DNA from: Thozetella sp. PMI_491
Taxonomy: Eukaryota; Ascomycota; Sordariomycetes; Chaetosphaeriales; Chaetosphaeriaceae
Assembly: GCA_021432635.1 (NCBI GenBank)
Contig: MU270051.1
Location: forward strand, 372,001-436,000
Reading direction: 5' to 3'
Length of the DNA: 64,000 nucleotides
How positions within the stretch are numbered: position 1 is the stretch's first letter; each line of letters opens with the position of its first letter. The position numbers and the translations under genes are program-made. A model generated the notes under the pieces. The model had not been told where the DNA came from. It was given only the letters and a program-made list of their open reading frames with translations, and did not search any database. Below, one piece after another: positions 1 to 9,491 of this stretch.

Positions 1-1157
1 TTGAGAACCAGCTGAAGGCGTACGAGAAGGGCCGAAAACCGGTGCCGAAGATACTAGAGCGATGCGAAGCACCGCAGACCGCATTCGTGCACTACCGCGA
101 TTTCGACGGCGTGATTCAACACCAAGGAACCTGGAAGCCCGGGGCGGTTCTCCACGGAAGCGGAAGCGTGACTGTCTTGTATGTATCGGTCCCGGAATCG
201 TCTCCCAACCGTGAAGAATCGGGCTGATCGTTGTGTAGTGGCCGTCCTCAGGTCGAGTTCCGTACGATCCAGGAACTGGTGATTCCAGACCCGGACAGCT
301 ATGAGGTTTATGCCCCGGACCAATGGGAGGCATCTATCGCGTTCAACTCGCTCTATGTCTCGACGAGACTGTCCAAGGAATCCATGCTAGAGATTTACGA
401 CGTAGAGGACGACCAGCTGCAGACCGCCGAGATCCTCCAGAATCTAGACCTTCACCGGTCCACTCTTGACTCCTCGCAGGAGTGGAAGGCTGTGAGGACG
501 GCTGTGTCAAGCAGTCGGACACTGAGAAGCATTGATAAAATCGTGTTCCTCTCCAGCGTGGGCTATAGCGACGACTGCGACTACTGCAAGCGGGCGCTGT
601 TTCTGCTCGGGGTCGCCACACGCCTGCGCGACCTTGTCCTGGCCAGCAGAGATGGCACGGAAGGCAAGACTTGTGGTGCCATACCCATATACATGCCCTC
701 CTTCGGCACTGACCGCATTTGGAATCGCATGGAGAACCCGGTGCTCTTGCAGTCAGGCGTCATCCCGGTCGATTCGCATGGGGGGCTCCTGCTCAAGATT
801 GACGACAGGACGGCTGTGATTTCGTTCCGTCATTGGAATCCCGTGAAGCAGATCGTGGCCGACATTGCACGGCCGGCCATCATGATATGCAAACCGATGG
901 TTGAGGGAATAGGAGATTTTATGGTGCGGGTCGAAGAGCGCGAGGGCGATAGGGTGCGGCTCCCGTTAATCCGCGCTCGAGGTATCGACAACTCCATTAT
1001 TTGCCGGGATCCAGACTCCCCGCGGGTCCGCGAGATGCTCCGAAACTACGACGCGCTCAAATTACCACAGCTTCCCGGAGATACAGCCCCTGTAGAGATG
1101 ATGACTTGCTACCTGAGGAAACCACAAACCCCACTCAAACCGGATTATTACACGTAA
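1..1157 (+). CDS. SRR1-like domain protein, 5' partial
   Basis: The reading frame is open from the left edge, so the start lies outside the window. I join exon <3..178 to 239..1157 across a 60-nt intron (donor GTATGT, branch CTGAT, acceptor TAG); this keeps frame and removes the stop at 225-227. After the intron the protein reads through to TAA at 1155-1157. The C-terminal half resembles the SRR1-like domain: a GGLLLKIDD segment, then VISF, then the phrase PVKQIVADIARPAIMI, which is typical of fungal SRR1/BER1 relatives. Family members are linked to circadian and microtubule-related functions, but the biochemical role is not settled. The call is by pattern recognition. The intron is inferred from signals and frame. 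Confidence 0.72.
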
Positions 1158-1557
1158 AGGCTTTCCAGAGGAAAAACCACAAGATCCAGTCGTTCCGTGC
1201 GACAAACTCGAGTTGGGGCTTCTAAATTTATCGCCTTCATCCATATTGAAGAGCTATCCAAGACGCAGAGCCCCCAGATTCGACACTTCAGGTAATAGCA
1301 CCACTGCCGACGACGTGTGCCGTGATCCGTCTGATTCGTCTTGGCGGATATTCTCGCGGTATCTCACATGGGTATATGCCCGGGACAAGAACGGGCAATC
1401 CAACCTATACCGATCTGGCGACCGGAAGATACCCCACGCTCGGGGGAGTAAATAAGTTTCGGAACGCATCCCGTCACTCTACCGTTGTAGAAATGCCAAG
1501 AGCGACAAAACCTTCCTCTTCTCCCATCTGTCACATTCCCATCCGGGTACAACTAAA
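1158..1557. other. Intergenic, SRR1-like to lipase
   Basis: 400 bases between two genes on the same strand. Short overlapping frames exist on both strands, but none has codon structure or homology I recognise. It should hold the 3' end of the SRR1-like gene and the lipase promoter. Confidence 0.5.
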
Positions 1558-3021
1558 ATGAGGGCAGAACGCTGGACCCTGCTGCTATGGAGCATCATAT
1601 TGGTGCAGGCCCAGGCAGTCGATGTTCTGTATCCAGGTGATGTCGGGGCGATTCTCTCAGCACTCGGGCCGCTAAGTGAGCGGCCTAATTCAACCAACTC
1701 GTCAGCTTACAATGCACCTCCAAGCCAAGACAAGTGGTACCAACCACCAGACGGCTGGGAGAAAGCAGCGAGAGGAAGTGTTCTTAGGGTCCGAGCGAAC
1801 GCGTATCGCACTATCCGCATCCAGAACGCGCACGACGTCTTCCAGGTCTTGTTCCGGAGCAGCGACACTCATGGGAACCCATCCTGGGCCGTCTCGACTG
1901 TCTTTATCCCTATCTCGCACGTCGCATGCTTGAATGGAACTAATACTACTGCCTGTGCCCACGGCATCGTGTCTTACCAGATCCCCACCGACAGCGTGGA
2001 CATAGATGCCGCTCCAAGTTTCCTGCTCCAGCTTCGTGAGCCGTACGGGGACATGCGTGACCTACTCGCCAAAGGCTGGTTTGTCGCCGTGCCAGACTAC
2101 GAGGGACCCCGGGCCAGCTTCTGCGCAGGCATGCAAGCGGGATACGCTACCCTCGATGGCGCGAAGGCGGTCCTCCAGGCTGCCGGTCAGTTTGGCTTGC
2201 AGACAGAGAGAGCGAGAATTGCGCTATGGGGATATAGCGGCGGTGCATTCGCTACCGAGTTCGCCATAGAACTGGCCAGCTCCTACGCCCCAGACCTGAA
2301 GCTGGCCGGTGCCGTCGTCGGTGGACCGTCGCCGAACCTGACGACAGTGGACGAGCTGATGAACAAAAAGCCCACCACGGGCCTGGTGGTTGCCAGCGTC
2401 GTCGGTATCACGGTTCAGCAGCCACGGGCACGCGCGTTCTTGGAGAGTAGACTAAAGGAGACTGGGCTCATGTACAACGCCACCACCTTCCTTTCTGTTC
2501 AGAAGATGAGCGGGGTGGACGCCCTCACTTTCTTTGCAAACCAGGACATCTACGACTACTTCAAGAACCGAAGCGCGGACCTGTGGGATCCCATTATGCA
2601 AGACGTCATTGACCGCGATGCGGTGATGAACCGCCATGGCGTGCCAAACATGCCTGTGTTCTTCTACAAGGCTATCGCGGACGAGATGAGCCCGGTCAAG
2701 GAGACAGACGACATTGTAGAGAGCTACTGTGCCAGAGGCGCGAATATCTTGTATCATCGGAACACGATTGGCGGACATAACGACGAACTGTGGAGCGGTA
2801 GAAACAGGACCGTCAAATACCTCGAGGATGTGTTGGACGACAAGAAGAGCCCCGAGATCCTCCGGCCGGCGACGGGATGCGCCACGTACAACGTGTCCGT
2901 GGACTTGGAAGACTTTATGTGGCTGCTGCCGGACTGGTGGTGGACTACCGGATGGAGCACGCATCGCCCTGATGTTTTGGCCCGGAGGGCTCTCTTGAGC
3001 CCCGCGAGGCTGCGAACTTGA
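1558..3021 (+). CDS. Secretory lipase (LIP family)
   Basis: Single-exon gene of 487 aa, with a hydrophobic N-terminal signal peptide (about residues 1-20, ending AQA). It is an alpha/beta hydrolase of the fungal secretory lipase family (Pfam LIP, as in Candida LIP proteins), which hydrolyses triglycerides and esters outside the cell. The nucleophile elbow GYSGG places the catalytic Ser at about residue 227. The likely acid is Asp375 in KAIADEMSP and the base is His407 in GGHNDE. Several N-x-S/T sites fit a secreted glycoprotein. Length (about 450-490 aa) matches the family, with no intron or truncation. The start was chosen because it gives the signal peptide directly. Substrate is not predictable from sequence. 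Confidence 0.9.
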   Translation: MRAERWTLLLWSIILVQAQAVDVLYPGDVGAILSALGPLSERPNSTNSSAYNAPPSQDKWYQPPDGWEKAARGSVLRVRANAYRTIRIQNAHDVFQVLFRSSDTHGNPSWAVSTVFIPISHVACLNGTNTTACAHGIVSYQIPTDSVDIDAAPSFLLQLREPYGDMRDLLAKGWFVAVPDYEGPRASFCAGMQAGYATLDGAKAVLQAAGQFGLQTERARIALWGYSGGAFATEFAIELASSYAPDLKLAGAVVGGPSPNLTTVDELMNKKPTTGLVVASVVGITVQQPRARAFLESRLKETGLMYNATTFLSVQKMSGVDALTFFANQDIYDYFKNRSADLWDPIMQDVIDRDAVMNRHGVPNMPVFFYKAIADEMSPVKETDDIVESYCARGANILYHRNTIGGHNDELWSGRNRTVKYLEDVLDDKKSPEILRPATGCATYNVSVDLEDFMWLLPDWWWTTGWSTHRPDVLARRALLSPARLRT

Positions 3022-3262
3022 CGGCATGAAGAGGCCCTAATATTACGAGCGGATACAATGTGAAATCTCAACCTACAGACGTGGTGCATATTCGTCGAGG
3101 GGAATGGACATAGAACTCAACTTTGTTGTATCTAGCATCTAGCTATCGGAGGCTTCCAATGCTGCCCGTACAGGCGCCGGAAAGAAGCTTCCCCGAGAGT
3201 GACAATATAAACCACAAGGAACGTATTCTAGATAATAGGTGCTCTAAATGGGTGCATCCATC

Positions 3263-4233
3263 CTATGGAAGGTCCTCTCCGATGACGACTTTTTCCTCCC
3301 AGCTCCAGCCCAGGCCGCCCTTAGCGGTAAGCTCCCACTGCTTCAGACGGTAGGGCTCATCGTCGCTCTTCCGTTCCTCATAGTCGAAGATGCGGTAGTC
3401 GGCGTTGAACCACCAGCTGCCGGTCACAGCCCGCCGCAAAAAGGCCGAGTGCGAGACGACCAGGATGGTTTTCTCCGGCCGCGCATACAGGTCCGCCAGT
3501 GCGAACTGGGCCCGGGCCAGAACGGCCTTCTTGGTGTACCAGTACCGGCTGCCGGCGGGGGAGGTCTTGTCCGGAAACACGGGATCTAGCTGCGAGAAGT
3601 CGATGCCGGGGAACTCGTCCTTGAGAGCTGAGATGGGCGAGCCGGTATCGCAGGGCTTGTCGGGATTCTCTGCGTGGCGAGTTAGTCGCCGCCCGGCACA
3701 TCGCGCGGATGACCGGGGGGGGGGGGGGGGGGTTCTAATGCGAAAGTAGAGAAGGTGCGGGAGAAGGAGAGCGGGAGGGACAGAGAGAGAGGGACGATTA
3801 GCCAAGCGCGGGTCTTTGGGCGACGCACGCAAGGATGCCCCGCTGGACTACCTCTGAAATAACAAAACAAATAGAGGGGGGAAATAGAGGGGGAGGGAGG
3901 GGAGGGCGGCTGACCCTGCCAGTCTGCATTCGCCTGGATCGGAACGCCCTTCTCGATGAGAAAATCTAGGGCGCGCTGGGCCGTCTCGATGGTCCGGCGC
4001 ATGGGGCTCACCACGATCAGGCCGACGTCGAGCCCCTCGGGCATCTTGTTCATGAGGCTCTCGCGGAGGTCGCGGCACTGCGAGCGGCCGAGCTCGGAGA
4101 GCTCCGGATCCGGGATCGAGCTATCTTGTATCGCCCAGTCAGCGCACGCCCGGCAGGGACTGGCAAGGGGCTACTCATGGTTTATGTTGTGGAGTGCCTG
4201 GGCGTGGCGGACGAGGATGAGGGTTGGAGGCAT
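3263..4233 (-). CDS. Histidine phosphatase, phosphoglycerate mutase-like
   Basis: Three exons: 4233..4175, 4120..3915 and 3669..3263, giving 223 aa. Intron 1 (54 nt) has branch GCTGAC and acceptor GATAG. Intron 2 (245 nt) has branch GACTAAC and acceptor GCAG. The joined protein starts MPPTLILVRHAQALHNI, with the RHx phosphohistidine motif at about residues 9-11. It continues with VVSPMRRTIETAQ and DWQENPDKPCDTGS, and has the second catalytic histidine in ILVVSHSAFLRR. This is the layout of fungal phosphoglycerate mutase-like (PMU1-type) phosphatases; the substrate is unknown. Intron 2 contains an 18-base homopolymer. The frame also stays open upstream to an ATG at 4431, so an N-terminally longer form is possible. 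Divergent from the CTNNBL1 homologue. Confidence 0.85.
3715..3732. repeat. G18 homopolymer inside an intron
   Basis: Eighteen consecutive G on the plus strand, which is C18 in the sense of the histidine-phosphatase gene. It lies inside that gene's intron 2. Length may vary between strains or assemblies. Confidence 0.95.
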
Positions 4234-4960
4234 GGCTTCGAGGGCGGGACACAGGGTGGGGGTGGTTATTTTGCAGTCAGGGGCTCGGGAGATGTCTGTC
4301 TGGGCGAGATGCAGCAGCTTAAGGTTCAGGGGAGTGGTGTTATTGAGTTTGGCGGCGAAGAGACGTAACTTACGCTGTTGGGGCCTCCAGCGGGCCCCTG
4401 AGAATGGTCGAATGGAAGCGTTTACTGCCACTACAGCTAACCTTGATCTAGCTGCCGTTCAAATACCAAAAGGTAAGTAACTACTAGTTAACTATACTAG
4501 ATGCACTGCCTAGGATGTCTTAGCGCCTGAACGAGCCTGCGTGCACGCATGAAAAGGACCTGGAGACGGGCGGTGAAGCCTGCCTATATATAATCTACTA
4601 CTTGCAGGCAGGTTTCTGGCTTGATGCGGGATGAGCCGAGGTCAGTTTGGCCGGTTTGGTTCCTCTTTTGCTCTATAAAGTCTCCCTGTATCTGGGATCA
4701 ATTGCTAGTTTTCACCCGTCTCATGGCCTATAATAGCAACTGCGAGATTGGTGACTATTCCTACCGCTGAGAGCATACTGCCGGCAGAAATTATTGGGCC
4801 GTGGGCGGTGAAGCACCTGCATGCAATCCATGGTGGGGCTTGTAAACAAGACAAAGCTAACTCCGTACAGTACCCCAAGGTACCTTACCCGAGCTCAGCC
4901 CGTCGAACCACCTGCAGCCATTCCTTGTCCGCAACGGCCTTGTTCTTGGAGACACCCAAG
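4234..4960. promoter_or_regulatory. Divergent promoter, phosphatase/CTNNBL1
   Basis: 727 bases between the two start codons. A TATA-like CTATAAAG lies at about 4673 on the plus strand, roughly 290 bases before the CTNNBL1-homologue ATG; a TATATAT stretch lies at about 4583. The leftmost 198 bases are also an in-frame upstream extension of the phosphatase. I see no other gene. Confidence 0.5.
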
Positions 4961-6865
4961 ATGGCGAGCGTTGACGACATATTCAAGGTACAGTGAGATG
5001 CGCGCCCCCCCCCCCCCCCCCCCCCCCCATGCGCCGAGCACAACTTACTAAGGAGCACTGCAGCACGCCGGCGTAGGCGGCAAAAGGAAACTCGACCCCG
5101 TTCGCGATCCATGTACGTTTGTCCCGCCTCCCGCCACCTTCGGCGTCGCTGTCGCCGGAACCCCTTCCTTCCTTTTTGATTACATCGCCGCCGCGCTTGA
5201 GTCCTCGCTGACACCCGAGAAACAGCCGAGATCTACAAGGCCTCTAGGACGTCCAATGGACAGAGCACCCGCCACGCCCACGCGCACGTTGACGAGGACG
5301 AGGACGTCGAGGCCGGCCCCGCGCCGCCCGGAGACGACGATGACGACATGGAAGCCGGCCCGGCTCTGCCTCCAGATGACGATGACGGAGACGACGAGGA
5401 AGGACGCTTTTTCGGCGGCGGCGTGACGGCCCAAGAGAACGAGATCCTCGACTACATGAACTCGGTCGACGACGTCGCTGCCCCGGACAATGACAAGATA
5501 GATGGCGCATGGCTCCGGAAGATGGCCCTCAACTTCGAGAAGCGTATAAGCAAGAATGCGCAGCTGCGTGCCAAGTACGAGTCGGACCCGTCCCGCTTCA
5601 TCGACTCGGAAGCCGACCTGGACAACGAGATCAAGGCGCTCTCGATCCTGGGTGAGCACCCCGAGCTGTACCCCGAGTTCGCCAGCATGGGGTGCGTGGG
5701 CAGCCTGGTCGGCCTGCTGGCGCACGAGAACACAGACATCGCCATAGACGCCATCGAGTGCATCGGAGAGCTGACGGACGAGGACGTCAACGCGACCGAC
5801 GACCAGTGGGCCGCGCTGGTCGACGCCCTGCTGGACGCCGACCTCCTCGGCCTGATCGCGAGCAACTTCTCCCGCCTCGACGAGACGCAGGAGGCAGATC
5901 GCGACGGCGTCTACAAGGCCCTAGCCATCATTGAGAACCTGTGCTCCAAGCCCGAGACGGCCGACACTCTGGGCAAGTCGGACGACCTGCTCAAGTGGCT
6001 CCTGGCCCGCATGCAAAAGGCCGAGAGCCCTGTGAGCCAGAACAAGCAGTACGCAGCCGAGGTGTTGTCCATCTTAGCGCAGACCGCGGCGAACCGGCGC
6101 CGCCTGGCCGCCCTCGACGCGGTCGATGCCTTCTTGATGCGCATCGCAGAATACCGGCGCGTCGACCCCAAAGGCGGCGAGGAAGAGGAATTCGTCGAGA
6201 GCGTCTACAGCGCGCTGACGTCTATCGTGGACGAGTCGGTCGGCAAGGAAAAGTTTGTCGAGGCCGAGGGCGTAGAGCTGTGTTTGATGATCATCAAGGA
6301 GGGCGGGAAGCAGGGCAAGATGTCGTCCCTGCGCCTCCTCGACCACGCCGCCAACGGCGGCAAGGACGTCTGCGACAAGATTGTTGAAGCAGGGGGGCTC
6401 AAGACACTCTTCACCCTGTTCATGAAGAAACACGAGAACCAGGCGACAGAGCACCTGGTCAGCATCTTTGCCTCGCTGCTGCGGCGCCTCGAGGGCAGCT
6501 CGGCGCCGCGCATCCGGGCCCTCGCCAAGTTCGTCGAGAAGGACTACGAGAAGACGGCCAAGCTGGTCAAGCTACGGCAGGGCTACGCCTCGCGCCTCGC
6601 GTCCGCGGCTGACGACGACCTGGACCTCAGCTCCATCTTCTGCCTTCAAACCATCGACGTCGTGCTCGCCTGGCTGGTCGCCGAAGACGACGGTGCCAAG
6701 GCCAAGATACGCGCTCTGCTGGCGGACCAGGACCAGGACTTTAACACGATCAAGGCTACGATCCAGGAGCAGCTGGACGGGCTCGAGGGCGAGGATGACG
6801 AGCCTTCGGCCGAGGACCAGGACACTAAGGAAATGCTATCTACACTGATCGAATTCCTTCAATAG
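4961..6865 (+). CDS. CTNNBL1: Beta-catenin-like protein 1 (CTNNBL1/NAP) homologue
   Basis: Three exons: 4961..4987, 5064..5112 and 5226..6865, giving 571 aa. The 9-residue first exon (MASVDDIFK) and the second (HAGVGGKRKLDPVRDP) join in frame to EIYKAS. Then come an acidic low-complexity stretch and an all-helical armadillo-like body, including the segments LDNEIKALSILGEHPELYP, HENTDIAIDAIECIGELTDED, LLDHAANG and MKKHENQATEHLVSIFASLLR. This is the CTNNBL1 family: nuclear, associated with the Prp19/spliceosome. Intron 1 (76 nt) contains a run of 24 C. Intron 2 (113 nt) has branch CGCTGAC. Usual length is about 560-600 aa, so the gene looks complete. Confidence 0.93.
5005..5028. repeat. C24 homopolymer inside intron 1 of CTNNBL1 homologue
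   Basis: Twenty-four consecutive C, directly between the donor (4988) and the branch-site region of a 76-nt intron. The run makes up about a third of the intron. Confidence 0.95.
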
Positions 6866-7314
6866 GTCTGAGGGTCTATCTATTGCTCGATGATCCTGTC
6901 TGTCCATTACTCGGGTTGTAACAATAGGCGTGTAGGGCACTGGGAATGGGCCAAAAAAGGGGGCCTCCAAGCGTTAGGACCGGGAAGGATATGTCAATCA
7001 GTTGGGTATAGGAGTTTTAGTCAAATACCAAGATACCAACGAGCCCGCTTCAAGCTCTGTCTCAAGAATGCAGCTTCATACCGTCTATCTGTACAGAGGG
7101 GGGGCTTAGGGAATCCGCATCGCTCGACCAGTGCACTCTCATCGTTGTGTAAAAGCCTAGCAACAGAACTGACGCAGCCGCAAGGTGCAGCACTAGAACC
7201 GCCTGCCCCTAGAGCTCAACGGCAGCCTGCTCAACCTGCTAGCCAGCCACTCTCTTCGTCCCGTCCTCAATGGTTTAGCCCGGCACTCGTCGGCCGCCGG
7301 GAATCGAAAACGTC
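6866..7314. other. Intergenic between convergent CTNNBL1 and VMA10
   Basis: 449 bases shared by two 3' ends. Plus-strand frames here run into the antisense of VMA10 and have no recognisable content. Confidence 0.5.
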
Positions 7315-8047
7315 TCATTCTTGCTCCCGGGGAACCGGCTTGACGTCCAAGACAGCCGAGAGAAGGTCCTTGATGACTTTGTCCTGGTTCTTCTTGCCGG
7401 CCTCCTTGATCTCGACGATCTTGGCATCGGCCTCCTTGTCGGCCTCCTCTTCGGCCTGCTTGTTTCCTTGTGTGTGCTGCGCGCGCAGAGCCGTCAGCAC
7501 GCCCGTCTTGGGGCCCGAACACCCGGGAGCGAGTGTGATTGGGGTGGGCTCTCTTACCTCGGCCTCAAACTGCTTGAACTCCTGCTCCCTCTCGGCCCTG
7601 TATTCCTCTATCTCCTTCTTGGCCTCGTCACGGGCCTCCCTCACGCGCTTTGTGCGGACTGGCCTCAGGGAAAAGCGGGAGAGCGTTAGTCCGATACTCG
7701 CGCGATGGGCGGCAGGGGGCCGGGGTTCACTATACATTCTCGGGCTGGAAGTCGGGGACGCATGTTAGCAGCTTGCTCGCGCGGAGGGGACTGGGAAGGG
7801 CAAAATCGCGCGCACCTTTCTGGACAATCTTGGAAGCATCTCGCTCGGCCTATTCACGCGGCGGCGCTGGTTAGTCATCTATGGCCTGCCGACGGGACAT
7901 TGGGTAGAGAGGGAAGGCCACGGGGTCGTACATCGAGGAGGGTTTGGATGCCCTGCGAGTTCTGGGCCGACTGTCCCAGCTGCGTTAGTATGGCCGTGCC
8001 TGGCGGCGAGGCGGCGCCTGCAGGTGGGGATCGGGAGGGCGAACCAT
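7315..8047 (-). CDS. VMA10: V-type proton ATPase subunit G
   Basis: Six exons: 8047..8045, 7970..7932, 7849..7816, 7744..7736, 7658..7558 and 7476..7315, giving 115 aa, the normal length for subunit G. Exon 1 contributes only the ATG. Exon 2 gives SAQNSQGIQTLLD and exon 3 AERDASKIVQK. Exon 4 is a 9-nt micro-exon completing ARE. Exon 5 starts FRTKRVREARDEAKKEIE and exon 6 gives HTQGNKQAEEEADKEAD and the conserved end IKDLLSAVLDVKP. Four introns have clear TAAC or TGAC branch sites; intron 1 has donor GTTCGC. Subunit G is part of the peripheral stalk of the V1 sector, which acidifies vacuoles. Family and exons 2-6 are secure; exon 1 is the least certain part. Confidence 0.9.
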
Positions 8048-8558
8048 GATGGACGACGAGTGCGAGGAAAACTGTCTGTAGCAGGGTCTCGATAGGTCTG
8101 GGTGGATCGAGGGGCCACGGGCGAGACGAGAGAATTGGTCGCCGGTGGGTGTGGTTGCGGGAGCGGTGGTGTTCAATGTTCGTCAGGCCAAGTTCCGAGA
8201 TGGCGTCGAAGGTGGGACAAACCAGCTTCCCCCCGTCGCCTAGAAAACGCAAGCTGCTGCTGGGTAGGCACCGACCGGGTGGGTCCCGAGCTCCCATCGC
8301 ACCCCAGTCCAGGTGACGTTTGGAACAGGCGGTCAGCAACGGCACAAAATTATGCGTGGGAGAGAGCTCCTGCTCTTGTGGTACAGCCAGTGGGCAGACC
8401 CGGAAAGCTTTCGACATCTGATTTCGCGGGACGAGCTTCGCGATCGGCAACCAGAGTCGGCGCCCAATCTCCTGGCCCGAACACCTCAACGCCAATTGGC
8501 ATGCCTGTCTTGCGGTAGTCGCTCGGTCTCAACCCCCCCCAATCGGTATTCTTCCGCC
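8048..8558. promoter_or_regulatory. Divergent promoter, VMA10/PET117
   Basis: 511 bases between the VMA10 start codon and the PET117 ATG. Open frames across it on the minus strand are the 5' leader of VMA10 and have no conserved content. I identify no individual site. Confidence 0.5.
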
Positions 8559-8933
8559 ATGTCCCGCGCCTCGCAGCTCACGCTGCTGGGGACCTCCCTC
8601 TTCGCCGCCAGCACCATCGTGTTTGTGCACTTCCAGCAGAAGACGGAGAAGGCAGTGCGTGTCCCTGCGTTCCCCAAGCCTTATCTCTCCCTTTGGGCCA
8701 ATGTCGTTGCATTTGTGCTTCAAACATAAAGACTAACGTGACTCCCGCTGGAACAGGCGATGCACGAAGGCGTTGTCCGCGACATGGAGCAACAACGAAT
8801 AAAACGGGAGCGCCAGCTCGATTTCGAGATGCAGAAAGCGCTCGAGGCGGAGTACAAGAAAGAGCAGACGGTCCGCAATACAACAGCCGAGATTGCCGGA
8901 GGCGGCGGGAAAGGAGCTGGGCCCGGGACGTGA
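8559..8933 (+). CDS. PET117: Cytochrome c oxidase assembly protein Pet117
   Basis: Two exons: 8559..8654 and 8757..8933, giving 90 aa. The 102-nt intron has donor GTGCGT, branch GACTAAC and acceptor ACAG. The N-terminus MSRASQLTLLGTSLFAAST is a single transmembrane/mitochondrial anchor. The second exon reads AMHEGVVRDMEQQRIKRERQ, followed by LDFEMQKALEAEYKKEQTV, characteristic of Pet117, an inner-membrane protein that couples haem a synthesis to complex IV assembly. The Gly-rich C-terminus is variable. A frame open upstream of 8559 is ignored because Pet117 proteins start exactly with this short anchor. Confidence 0.9.
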
Positions 8934-9491
8934 CCGGTTCCGGCGAAGCTGGGCTATATAATGCAACATGTCGCCTGGAGTTGTACGAATACTGTATCAT
9001 CACATTGTACATACAACAAGAGAGATATCCTAGTCACCATCCCGGGGTGCTGTTTTTTGGAGCATCTAGTTCGTCTATAGTACAACCAACGGCCACACTC
9101 CGCTTTTTTCTCTTTTCCACGTCTCTCTTCATTTGCGAGGAGCAATCTAGAACCCGCAGGGTCCCTCTTCGCCTTAAGGGAAGGGCCCAAAAGCCATTCT
9201 GATGCCAGATGATTACGCATGCTCTGGTGCTGCAGCAGGTCACTTGGAGACCCGCTGAAGACCGGCGCGTCGCTGAAATGTTAAAGCAGAGAAAACCCTA
9301 ACTAGAAGAACGCCGAGGCTTCCCTTAAATGCAAGGTACGTCGTCTCCTAGGAAGGATGAAATGACCATTACGCACACCCAGAACTGGGAACCCCTTCTT
9401 CTCTAGCCATCAACCTCGCCTACTTCCTAGACCAGCGGTAAGGACGCGGAAAGCACCGGGTGGGCCTCCATCAGGCATGCCGTGTAGGAGA
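8934..9491. other. Intergenic between convergent PET117 and RPB2
   Basis: 558 bases between two 3' ends. No gene, RNA or repeat recognised. Confidence 0.5.

Noticed and set aside
231-239. TTG start for the SRR1-like protein
   Set aside because: Fungal nuclear genes do not normally start at TTG; a 60-nt intron at 179-238 links it in frame to the upstream open frame.
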